Shown here: piece by piece, positions 1 through 6,250 of the stretch
How the letters are laid out: the number at the start of each line of letters is the position of its first letter
Numbering within the stretch: position 1 is the stretch's first letter
Assembly (NCBI GenBank): GCA_013041995.1
Contig: JABDRA010000385.1
Span: 1-15,673, forward strand
DNA length: 15,673 bases
DNA from: Anderseniella sp.
GTDB lineage: Bacteria; Pseudomonadota; Alphaproteobacteria; Rhizobiales; Aestuariivirgaceae
Direction of reading: 5' to 3'
Program-made: the position numbers and the translations under genes
The notes under the pieces: generated by a model
What the model was told of the DNA's origin: nothing
Seen by the model: only the letters and a program-made list of their open reading frames with translations
Database searches by the model: none

Positions 1-570
1 GTCCAGAGGACGGGTCACAACCGGGCTGGCAGACGTGGAATCAACAGCCAGTTCAGCGCCTGCTGCATGGGCAATGTCAGCCACAGCCTTGATGTCGATT
101 ACATCCCACACCGGGTTGACCGGTGTCTCGATCCAGACCAGTTCGGTCTTGCCCGGCACGACGGCCACTTTCAGCGCCTCAAGATCGGTCGGGTCGACAT
201 AGGTTGCGGTGATCCGTTGTTTCTCAAGCATGCGGGTCATCAGGTCACGGGTGCCCCAGTACATGATTTCAGGCGCCACCACATGGGCGCCGGGCCTGAG
301 TGTCTCAAGCAGCGCCGCGATGCCGGCCAGTCCGGAGGCAAACACCAGGGCGTCATGGCCGTTTTCCAGCCGGGCGATGATCTGTTCGGCCTGATCAATT
401 GTCGGGTTGCCATAGCGTGAATACAAATGCCTGTCGCGCAGCTGATAATCGGCATCGCGCGCAAAGGTAGTTGCCGTGTGCAGCGGTGGCACTATGGAAC
501 CGGTTGCCTCTTCAACGCTGTGCAGCGCATGGGCGACGAAGGTCTCCGGCGACCTGGTATCTTTAGACAT
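1..570 (-). CDS. Cys/Met metabolism PLP-dependent enzyme (cystathionine gamma-synthase/lyase or methionine gamma-lyase family), C-terminus cut by window edge
   Basis: The first 190 codons are present; the frame is still open at base 1, so about half of a usual 390-400 residue protein is missing, including the SATK segment expected to carry the PLP-binding lysine. Visible family marks are SRYGNPT (51-57), the phosphate-binding SG at 79-80, ETP at 148-150 and DSTSASP at 177-183, whose Asp should contact the PLP pyridine nitrogen. The stacking tyrosine is in MYWGT (103-107), where relatives usually have YGGT or YGGS. The family cleaves or forms C-gamma or C-beta bonds of sulfur amino acids in the cytoplasm; the exact substrate cannot be told from this half. 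The ATG at 568-570 overlaps the end of the upstream SDR gene by 8 bp, so translation is probably coupled. It is the third gene of a pdxH-SDR-PLP enzyme run. Confidence 0.9.
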   Translation of the reverse strand, partial: MSKDTRSPETFVAHALHSVEEATGSIVPPLHTATTFARDADYQLRDRHLYSRYGNPTIDQAEQIIARLENGHDALVFASGLAGIAALLETLRPGAHVVAPEIMYWGTRDLMTRMLEKQRITATYVDPTDLEALKVAVVPGKTELVWIETPVNPVWDVIDIKAVADIAHAAGAELAVDSTSASPVVTRPLD

Positions 571-1324
571 GCTGGCCGCCGTTTACATGGATTTCCGCGC
601 CTGTGACATAGGACGATGCTTCGGTGCACAGGAAGTAGATCGCCTTGGCGACTTCCTCGGGCTGGCCGAGACGGCGCAGCGGAATGCTCGGAATGATCTT
701 TTCGGTTCCCGGCGACAGGATCGAGGTTTCGATTTCTCCCGGTGATATGGAATTCACCCGCACACCAAGCGGCCCGAAATCATTGGCCATTTCCCGGGTC
801 AGCGAGGCAAGGGCGGCCTTTGACGTCGAATATGCGGCCCCGGCAAATGGATGTACAGCGGTGCCCGCAATGGAGGTGACATTGACGACCGATCCCTGCC
901 CGGCCTTGAGTTCGTCGACCAGACCGCGCGCCAGCATGACGGGTGAGAAGAAGTTGACGTTGAACACATGATTCCAGTCATCCGAACTGGTATCAAACGT
1001 GTTCATGCGCCCGCCGCCGTCAAGCTTGGGCGATATGGCGGCATTGTTGATCAGTGCGTTCAGCCGGCTGCCCTGGTCCGTCAGGCGCTCTTTCATTTCA
1101 GCGACACCGCGGCGCACGTCGTCCACATCGGCAAGGTCGATCTGAATGTGATCTTCCGGGCCCATCTCCCACGGACAGTTTTCGGGAAACGGCTGACGCG
1201 AACAGGTAATGACCCGCCATCCGGCAGAAGAAAACCGTTTGACGGTCGCATGACCGATCCCGCGGGACGCACCGGTCAGGATCAGGGTCTTGCGATCAGC
1301 ATTATCAGTCTGGCTTGTGGGCAT
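563..1324 (-). CDS. SDR family NAD(P)-dependent oxidoreductase
   Basis: This is a classical short-chain dehydrogenase of about 253 residues, normal for the family. It shows the nucleotide-binding TGASRGIG near residue 17, the structural NNAA near 93-96, a catalytic serine in NVTSIAG (about 151), the YxxxK pair in AYSTSKAA (Tyr about 165, Lys about 169) and a C-terminal VTGAEIHVNGG. The start is uncertain by four codons: ATG occurs at 1336, 1327 and 1324, and a GGAGG at 1330-1334 is well placed only for the last, which I chose. The acidic residue after the second beta strand that would mark NAD preference is not obvious (TCSRQPF), so NADP is possible; substrate is unknown. The gene begins 46 bp after pdxH and ends inside the next gene, consistent with one operon. 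Confidence 0.93.
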   Translation of the reverse strand: MPTSQTDNADRKTLILTGASRGIGHATVKRFSSAGWRVITCSRQPFPENCPWEMGPEDHIQIDLADVDDVRRGVAEMKERLTDQGSRLNALINNAAISPKLDGGGRMNTFDTSSDDWNHVFNVNFFSPVMLARGLVDELKAGQGSVVNVTSIAGTAVHPFAGAAYSTSKAALASLTREMANDFGPLGVRVNSISPGEIETSILSPGTEKIIPSIPLRRLGQPEEVAKAIYFLCTEASSYVTGAEIHVNGGQHV

Positions 1325-1370
1325 CATGGCCTCCATTGGCGAAGATCAGCGATCTATACGGCAATCGCCG

Positions 1371-1991
1371 TCACGGATAAAGCCGCGTCTTGCTCCAGGC
1401 ATCACCTTCACCTTCGCGCCGGAACACCACCCTATCATGCAGACGGAAGGCACCGTCTTTCCAGAATTCGATGTAAACCGGCTTTACCCGGAAACCGGAC
1501 CAGTGTGGCGGACGCGGGATGTCGCCAATGGCGTATTTTGCAGCATACTTGGCAACCGCTTTTTCCAGCGCAAACCGGCTCTCCAGCGGGCGCGACTGTT
1601 GCGACGCCCATGCGCCGATACGGCTGTCGCGGGGGCGGGACTTGTAATAGGCGTCCGCTTCCTCCTCGGATACCACCTCCACCGGCCCCCGCAGCCGAAC
1701 CTGCCGGCGCAGGGATTTCCAGTGAAACCCCAGGGCGGCCTTGCGTGACGCCAGTATCTCGGTGCCCTTCTGGCTTTCAAAATTGGTGTAGAATACGAAA
1801 CCCCGCTCGTCGAACCCTTTCAGCAGCGTCATGCGCACATTGGGCAGGCCATCGCCATCGACCGTGGCCACGCTCATGGCGGTGGGATCGTTTGGCTCTG
1901 TCGCCCTGGCTTCTTCCAGCCATTCACCAAACAGCTGAAACGGTTCATTGCGGGTTGTGAAGTCTTGTTGTTCGGTTTCGGTCGTGCTCAT
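1371..1991 (-). CDS. pdxH: Pyridoxamine/pyridoxine 5'-phosphate oxidase (PdxH)
   Basis: A 206-residue protein matching PNPOx over its full length. It oxidises pyridoxine or pyridoxamine 5'-phosphate to pyridoxal 5'-phosphate using FMN, in the cytoplasm, as the last step or salvage step of vitamin B6 synthesis. Family marks are RMTLLKGF (53-60) and FYTNFESQKG (67-76), which contact FMN and substrate, the SRIGAWASQQS block (123-133), and the C-terminal flavin-binding stretch ending in RLYP. The ATG at 1989-1991 has a GAGG five bases upstream. It is divergent from fabI with a 164-bp gap and leads the run into the SDR gene and a PLP-dependent enzyme, so the product may serve its own operon partner, though PdxH supplies the whole cell. 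Confidence 0.97.
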   Translation of the reverse strand: MSTTETEQQDFTTRNEPFQLFGEWLEEARATEPNDPTAMSVATVDGDGLPNVRMTLLKGFDERGFVFYTNFESQKGTEILASRKAALGFHWKSLRRQVRLRGPVEVVSEEEADAYYKSRPRDSRIGAWASQQSRPLESRFALEKAVAKYAAKYAIGDIPRPPHWSGFRVKPVYIEFWKDGAFRLHDRVVFRREGEGDAWSKTRLYP

Positions 1992-2155
1992 TCCAGCCTC
2001 GGGTCAAACGTTCAATCAGTATGATCAATATGGTACGGCTTTACCCACACAGCCAGTTCTTTTCCATCATCTACATTTGGCGGTGGACCAATTGAGGGAA
2101 TTCGTGCAAATACAGGTGACTTTCTTATGGTTTCGAACAGCAAGGGGTGTTGTCC
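1992..2155. promoter_or_regulatory. Divergent intergenic region pdxH / fabI
   Basis: This 164-bp gap lies between two divergently read housekeeping genes and must hold both promoters. It is richer in A and T than the flanking genes. I could not settle on a convincing -35/-10 pair for either direction. The AAGGGG at 2142-2147, eight bases before the fabI ATG, is the only clear signal. Confidence 0.45.
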
Positions 2156-2977
2156 ATGACCCAGGCGGGATCAATCATGGCCGGCAAGCGCGGGCTTGTG
2201 ATGGGGGTTGCCAACAACCGCTCCATCGCATGGGGCATTGCGAAGGCGGCACACAGTCACGGCGCAGAACTGGCATTCACCTATCAGGGTGACGCGCTGG
2301 GCAAGCGGGTCAAACCCCTGGCGGCAGAACTCGGCTCCGACATCGTGCTGCCGTGCGACGTGACCGACGCTGCCTCAATGGACGCAGTGTTCGCAGAACT
2401 GGAAAAGCGCTGGGGTAAGCTGGACTTTGTGGTGCACGCCATCGCCTTTGCCGACAAGGACGAACTGACCGGGCGCTATGTCGATACGTCTGAGGAAAAC
2501 TTCAACAAGTCGCTCAACATCTCGTGTTACTCGTTCACGGCTATCGCGCAGCGCGCAGAAAAGCTGATGACGGATGGCGGCTCGCTGCTGACGCTGACCT
2601 ATTACGGCGCCGAAAAATGGATGCCGCACTACAATGTGATGGGAGTTGCCAAGGCAGCGCTTGAGGCATCGGTGCGCTATCTGGCAGCCGACCTGGGTGA
2701 GAAGAACATCCGCGTCAACGCCATTTCCGCCGGCCCGATCAAGACGCTGGCTGCGTCCGGCATTGGTGATTTCCGCTATATCCTCAAGTGGAACGAGAAC
2801 AACTCGCCCATGCGCCGGACCGTCACCATTGACGAGGTCGGCCAATCCGGCGCCTATCTGCTGTCCGAGATGAGCCGTGGGGTCACCGGTGAAATTCACC
2901 ATGTCGATTCAGGTTATCATGTGGTCGGCATGAAAAATCCCTATGCCCCTGACATGAGCCTTGAGCCGAGTGACTGA
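2156..2977 (+). CDS. fabI: Enoyl-[acyl-carrier-protein] reductase, NADH type (FabI)
   Basis: A 273-residue FabI that reduces the enoyl-ACP double bond in the last step of each fatty-acid elongation round. The N-terminal GVANNRSIAWG (17-27) is the divergent nucleotide-binding loop typical of FabI rather than the TGxxxGIG of other SDRs. The active site reads TYYGAEK (148-154) followed by HYNVMGVAK (158-166), with Tyr149, Tyr159 and Lys166 matching E. coli Tyr146, Tyr156 and Lys163. The residue matching E. coli Gly93 is Ala97 (HAIAF), a position where changes affect triclosan and diazaborine sensitivity. The ATG at 2156 is preferred over GTG 2147 and TTG 2150 because AAGGGG at 2142-2147 is well spaced only for it. 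The 3' end overlaps the phosphatase gene. Confidence 0.97.
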   Translation: MTQAGSIMAGKRGLVMGVANNRSIAWGIAKAAHSHGAELAFTYQGDALGKRVKPLAAELGSDIVLPCDVTDAASMDAVFAELEKRWGKLDFVVHAIAFADKDELTGRYVDTSEENFNKSLNISCYSFTAIAQRAEKLMTDGGSLLTLTYYGAEKWMPHYNVMGVAKAALEASVRYLAADLGEKNIRVNAISAGPIKTLAASGIGDFRYILKWNENNSPMRRTVTIDEVGQSGAYLLSEMSRGVTGEIHHVDSGYHVVGMKNPYAPDMSLEPSD

Positions 2978-3581
2978 ATCATTTCCGGAACTGTGGTTCA
3001 TCCGCCATGGCGAGACCGACTGGAACCTGAACCGGCGCATTCAGGGCCAGACTGATATCCCGCTCAATGAAACCGGCCACGCCCAGGCAGGTGCGATTGC
3101 ACGGGCACTGACGGGACTGCACGACAGTCTTGACGGGTTTGATCTCCAGGTCAGCCCGCTGCAGCGTCCGCGGCAGACCATGCAGTACATTGCTGACAGT
3201 TTCGACCTTGACTGGACCAACATTGCCATTGATGAGCGATTGAAGGAGCTCAATTTCGGCGAGCTGGAAGGCTCAACCTGGCCGGAACTCAATGCTAGGG
3301 GGCTTGACCCGGCAAAAGATCCCGAAGGCTACCATGCGTTCAGACCGAAAGGCGGCGAAAGCTATGCCGACGCCACAGTTCGGGTTCGTGACTGGCTGGA
3401 CAGCCTGACCCGCCCCACCGTCGCCGTGGCCCATGGCGGTATCAGCCGCATCGTGCGTGGCATTGTTCTGGACTTGCCCGTCGCCGAGATACCGGGTTTA
3501 CACAATCCGCAATGGAAGTTTTACCGTCTCAGGAACGGCGAGATCGAGTGGTTCAAAACCGGTTCCGATAGGCCGTTGTGA
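2970..3581 (+). CDS. Histidine phosphatase family protein (phosphoglycerate mutase-like)
   Basis: This 203-residue protein belongs to the cytoplasmic histidine phosphatase superfamily, branch 1. The catalytic signature is FIRHGETDWN (10-19), with His13 the nucleophile; QRPRQT (65-70) supplies the conserved arginine, ELNFGELEG (93-101) the acid/base segment and AVAHGGISR (152-160) the second histidine. It is likely a phosphatase of small molecules rather than the glycolytic mutase; the substrate cannot be read from sequence. Two starts are possible, TTG at 2961 and GTG at 2970. I chose GTG because a GAG lies five bases before it and it puts the motif at the usual distance from the N-terminus. 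Either overlaps fabI (8 bp for GTG), suggesting translational coupling. Confidence 0.92.
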   Translation: MTESFPELWFIRHGETDWNLNRRIQGQTDIPLNETGHAQAGAIARALTGLHDSLDGFDLQVSPLQRPRQTMQYIADSFDLDWTNIAIDERLKELNFGELEGSTWPELNARGLDPAKDPEGYHAFRPKGGESYADATVRVRDWLDSLTRPTVAVAHGGISRIVRGIVLDLPVAEIPGLHNPQWKFYRLRNGEIEWFKTGSDRPL

Positions 3582-3629
3582 CGCCCGTTAGGGTCAATCT
3601 GTCCCGCTTCGTCGTTCCCAACAGAAGAA

Positions 3630-3654
3630 AAGGGAGGCAATAAATGCCTCCCTT
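3630..3654. terminator. Bidirectional intrinsic terminator between the phosphatase and the porin gene
   Basis: A perfect 10-bp stem (AAGGGAGGCA pairing with TGCCTCCCTT) closes a five-base ATAAA loop. On the plus strand it is followed by a T-rich TTGTTGAGTTTTGT; on the minus strand by CTTTTCTTCTG. It sits 48 bp after the plus-strand stop and 61 bp after the minus-strand stop of the convergent genes, the right place to end both transcripts. Confidence 0.85.
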
Positions 3655-3715
3655 GTTGAGTTTTGTAGAGCGTCCAACGCTTGTCAGTCAGATAGATCTT
3701 GTTGTGCAGAACCGA

Positions 3716-5098
3716 TCAGTTCAGGACTGGCAGTTTGTAGGAAACAACTGCGCGGATCGACTGCAGCGAGATGTGGTTGTTCAGCTCACCGTCGAGAACG
3801 ATATCATTAAGCGGGACATCGAATTCGAATACGTTCACCGGATCATAGTGAGTATAGCGATACTCCAGCTTGCCGGTGAAGTTGTCCGCGAGGACGGTTT
3901 CGATACCTGCGCCAAGGGTCAATCCGTCGGCGTCGAAATCATTGCTGAAGACGGGATTTCCAACGAATTCGATATCCTGCTCAAAATTCGTCCATGTCCA
4001 CCCGACCAGGCCATAGACAAGTGTATCGGGATTTGCCAGATAGCCCAGTCTGCCGGCAACAGTGAAGTTATCCCTTGCCTTCAGCCTGTATCCGGTGAAA
4101 CCGTCAACATCCAGGTCAAGTTCAGCGACTGTTTCGATGTCGCTTCCCGTGTAGTCGAACTGGATACCCACAACGGCCTTTTCGGAAAACTGGTGATCAT
4201 ATCCGATCTCGGCCGTGAACAAGCCGCCCTCACCTGAAAATCCGCTCAGGTTGGCCACTTCAAAGCCTGCTATGTCTAATTCGAGTTCATGATTGACGTG
4301 GCCATAACCGCCGCCGACACCGACCCTAAGTCCGGTCCAGTTTGCGATTGTCGCCGGTTCGAAATCCGCCGTCGGGGTAACATAACCACCCGGATTGCCA
4401 AATCTGTAGGAGATAACGGCTCTGATTGTCTGCAGCGAACTGTCATTGTAGAGTTCCACAAATGCCGGGCCTATAGGACCTTCAGCAAGTGTGTTGTCAC
4501 CATAATCCACATAACGGTACTCCAGCTTACCGGTTATGTTCGGCGTAAACCGGGTTTCGATACCGGCACCGACCGTCAGACCATCCAGATCAAAATTATA
4601 ATTCGGTCCGCCACCGCTAAAGTCGCCTTCGAATTCGGTCCAGGTCCATCCCACTAGGCCGTAGATCAGCGTATCCGGGTTAGAGAGCCAGCCCAAACGG
4701 CCGAGACCGGTGAAGCTGTTCGCCGCCTCGAGTGTAAAGCCAAAAGCGCCGTTAAAAAAGTCCAGATCAGTCCCGATACTTGAATGGGTCCAGTCGCCCT
4801 GGATACCAAAAACGAAGTTACTGACCTGGAAGTCGTAGCCGCCTTCCACCGTGACCAAGGCGCCTTCACCGCCCAGACCACTCAAACTCAACGCGTCATC
4901 GAAATCCGGACCCGGGGTTTCAACGTCAACAGCCAACCGATGATTGACACCGCCATAACCACCACCGAAGCCAACATGGAAACCGGTCCAGTCGCCGGCA
5001 GGCATAACCGGCTCCGGCAAATCAGCCGCATAAGCAGTTCCAATTAAGGCCGTTGATGACAGAAAAATGGCACAAAGCCTGGAAAAAGAACGCCCCAT
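3716..5098 (-). CDS. Outer membrane protein with two tandem Omp25/OmpA-like beta-barrel domains
   Basis: A 460-residue exported protein. Residues 1-24 are a signal peptide (basic start, hydrophobic core, TAYA cut before ADLP). Two similar domains follow, about 36-233 and 253-457. Each opens with (D/N)WTGxxVGxGGGYGxVNH, has NPDTLxYGLVGWTWTxFE in the middle, then DGLTxGAGIE, TGKLEYRY and a closing SLQ(T/S)IRAVxSY strand; the order and spacing of blocks agree. Alternating hydrophobic residues and aromatic girdles fit eight-stranded barrels of the Omp25/31 and opacity-protein type; usual relatives of about 200-250 residues have one. Domain 1 ends SYRF, a proper barrel-end signal, while domain 2 ends SYKLPVLN with no terminal aromatic. 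The ATG at 5096-5098 has GAGGAG eight bases upstream; a GTG at 5125 lacks a ribosome site. Function, probably structural or porin-like, is unknown. Confidence 0.88.
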   Translation of the reverse strand: MGRSFSRLCAIFLSSTALIGTAYAADLPEPVMPAGDWTGFHVGFGGGYGGVNHRLAVDVETPGPDFDDALSLSGLGGEGALVTVEGGYDFQVSNFVFGIQGDWTHSSIGTDLDFFNGAFGFTLEAANSFTGLGRLGWLSNPDTLIYGLVGWTWTEFEGDFSGGGPNYNFDLDGLTVGAGIETRFTPNITGKLEYRYVDYGDNTLAEGPIGPAFVELYNDSSLQTIRAVISYRFGNPGGYVTPTADFEPATIANWTGLRVGVGGGYGHVNHELELDIAGFEVANLSGFSGEGGLFTAEIGYDHQFSEKAVVGIQFDYTGSDIETVAELDLDVDGFTGYRLKARDNFTVAGRLGYLANPDTLVYGLVGWTWTNFEQDIEFVGNPVFSNDFDADGLTLGAGIETVLADNFTGKLEYRYTHYDPVNVFEFDVPLNDIVLDGELNNHISLQSIRAVVSYKLPVLN

Positions 5099-5143
5099 CA
5101 AACTAACTCCTCGAAATAACTCCACTTACCAATTAGTTAACTC

Positions 5144-5156
5144 GTAGTCAGACTAC
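5144..5156. promoter_or_regulatory. Perfect 13-nt inverted repeat, candidate operator of the OMP promoter
   Basis: GTAGTC-A-GACTAC is an exact palindrome around one central base, 46-58 bp upstream of the OMP start codon. It lies in the spacer or -10 region of every plausible minus-strand promoter here. Such a site would suit a dimeric repressor, or a short hairpin in the leader; which one cannot be told by reading. Confidence 0.4.
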
Positions 5157-5358
5157 TGACATTACGTCAAGTGACAAATGGCGAAATTGTGTCGTTTTTT
5201 GAAATGTGTGACTTATTTGCAACACTTTCTCAGTGCTGCGTCTCAGTTGACTGCGCGCCGAGCGAGTAAGGCATTCATATCAGCCCACAGCAGTGATCTG
5301 AGCGCCGAGGTGAGCAATTCGCGCTGTCCATCTTTGCCGCCAATAACGAAAACGCCAT

Positions 5359-5386
5359 TTGACACAAGGCTATGCCGGTTTAATTT
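5359..5386 (+). promoter_or_regulatory. Candidate sigma-70 promoter of the DUF1194 gene
   Basis: A consensus -35 TTGACA (5359-5364) is followed after 16 bases by TAATTT (5381-5386), a weaker -10. The predicted transcript start, 5-9 bases downstream, falls at about 5391-5395, at or just before the ATG at 5395, and no Shine-Dalgarno sequence precedes that ATG. The message would then be leaderless or nearly so. Confidence 0.5.
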
Positions 5387-5394
5387 CTCCAACC

Positions 5395-6189
5395 ATGAAA
5401 CCGGCTGGAACGCACAACCTAAAGAAGCTGGCAGGTAGTTTACTTGCAGCTCTTGTCATGTGTCTTGCCTCGCATGCACAGGCAGAAGAAGTGGACCTGG
5501 AACTGGTACTCGCGATGGATGCATCCGGCAGCATCAGCAGTGCGGAGTACATATTGCAGCTGGAAGGAACAGCGGCTGCGTTTCGCGACCCTGCAATCCA
5601 GGCAGCCATTACTTCCGGCCCTGTGGGCAAGATAGCGGTCTCGGTGATGTTGTGGTCGGACGCTGCCTTCCCGAAGATCAAAAGCGGTTGGTTTGTGCTG
5701 GACAGTGCGAGTTCTGCCGAGACTTTTGCGAGGCTGGTGGAAACCTTCCAGTTGAACAAGGACCGCACCGTTGATATCGGCGGCGGTGGAACAGGCATCG
5801 GTGCGGGTGTACAGGAAGCCGTTGATATGCTCAACACCAACTCATACCGCGGTCTCCGCCAGGTTATTGATGTGTCCGGAGACGGCATCGAAACCGAGTT
5901 TTCGTTTTCCAAGGGCATCATGGTACGGGACGCCAAACTCCTCGCACGAGCAGAAGGCATAACCATTAATGGCCTGCCCATACTGTCGGAGAATTTCCCC
6001 GCACTTGATAAGTATTACCGTGACGAAGTGATCATCGGACCCGGTGCTTTCGTTGAAAAAGCCGCCAGTTTTGAAGACTTCGGGCGGGCCATACGCCGAA
6101 AGCTGCTGCGTGAAATTCAAAGCCAGGTCGCCATCGCGCCACAACCGGATCGCTGGCGCATCGCTGGCCGCAGGCAGACAGACAAATAG
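5395..6189 (+). CDS. Secreted DUF1194 (von Willebrand factor A-like) protein
   Basis: A 264-residue exported protein. Residues 1-30 form a signal peptide (basic KKLAGS start, leucine/alanine core, SHAQA cut before EEVDLELV). The rest is a vWA-type fold of the DUF1194 family: DASGS at 42-46 gives the DxSxS metal-ion site, Thr133 in GGGTGIG the expected third loop, and VIDVSGDG (158-164) the fourth. All main MIDAS residues are therefore present, so divalent-metal-dependent ligand binding in the periplasm is likely; the partner is unknown. The length is normal for the family. The ATG at 5395 is chosen because the signal peptide starts there; TTG 5359 would add 12 residues and overlap the candidate promoter. 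It reads away from the tandem-barrel OMP and lies 61 bp before aroC. Confidence 0.9.
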   Translation: MKPAGTHNLKKLAGSLLAALVMCLASHAQAEEVDLELVLAMDASGSISSAEYILQLEGTAAAFRDPAIQAAITSGPVGKIAVSVMLWSDAAFPKIKSGWFVLDSASSAETFARLVETFQLNKDRTVDIGGGGTGIGAGVQEAVDMLNTNSYRGLRQVIDVSGDGIETEFSFSKGIMVRDAKLLARAEGITINGLPILSENFPALDKYYRDEVIIGPGAFVEKAASFEDFGRAIRRKLLREIQSQVAIAPQPDRWRIAGRRQTDK

Positions 6190-6194
6190 TCAGT

Positions 6195-6223
6195 TTGACG
6201 AAGTCCGGCGCGCCGCCTAAGAC
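6195..6223 (+). promoter_or_regulatory. Candidate promoter upstream of aroC
   Basis: TTGACG (6195-6200), 17 bases, then TAAGAC (6218-6223). The -35 matches consensus at five of six bases and the -10 at three. A start near 6230 would leave a leader of about 20 bases containing AGGGA (6236-6240), ten bases before the ATG. It would allow aroC to be expressed without the DUF1194 gene. Confidence 0.4.
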
Positions 6224-6232
6224 TTGGCGCGC
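6208..6232 (+). terminator. GC-rich hairpin between DUF1194 and aroC, without a U-tract
   Basis: GCGCGCC (6208-6214) pairs perfectly with GGCGCGC (6226-6232) around an 11-base loop. It starts 19 bp after the DUF1194 stop. The bases after it (AATAGGGATATAC) are not a U-run, so a classical intrinsic terminator is doubtful. It overlaps the candidate aroC -10, so it could also be a transcript-end stabiliser or chance. Confidence 0.3.
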
Positions 6233-6250
6233 AATAGGGATATACTTTTC

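Larger units (their letters stand above)
5099..5394. promoter_or_regulatory. Divergent intergenic region between the tandem-barrel OMP and the DUF1194 gene
   Basis: This 296-bp stretch holds no gene and has an AT-rich part next to the OMP start. On the OMP side are the ribosome site GAGGAG (minus strand, just above 5098), the inverted repeat at 5144-5156 and possible -35 hexamers TTGACG (5165-5170) and TTGTCA (5172-5177) on the minus strand, none with a strong -10. TGAC and GTCA half-sites flank ATTAC at 5157-5169. On the DUF1194 side is a TTGACA/TAATTT pair. An 8-mer GCGCCGAG is repeated at 5255-5262 and 5302-5309. Confidence 0.5.

Noticed and set aside
968..1960. 330-codon plus-strand open frame across the SDR and pdxH genes
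   Set aside because: It lies opposite two genes with clear family motifs, is rich in Pro, Arg and His as expected for antisense of GC-rich genes, and has no domain.
3644..4237. 197-codon plus-strand open frame opposite the OMP gene
   Set aside because: It begins in the terminator hairpin and is antisense to the second barrel domain; no motif or ribosome site supports it.
5255..5309. Two copies of GCGCCGAG as a regulatory direct repeat
   Set aside because: An 8-mer repeated once at 47-bp spacing in GC-rich DNA is not enough to call a site; kept only as a note in the intergenic entry.
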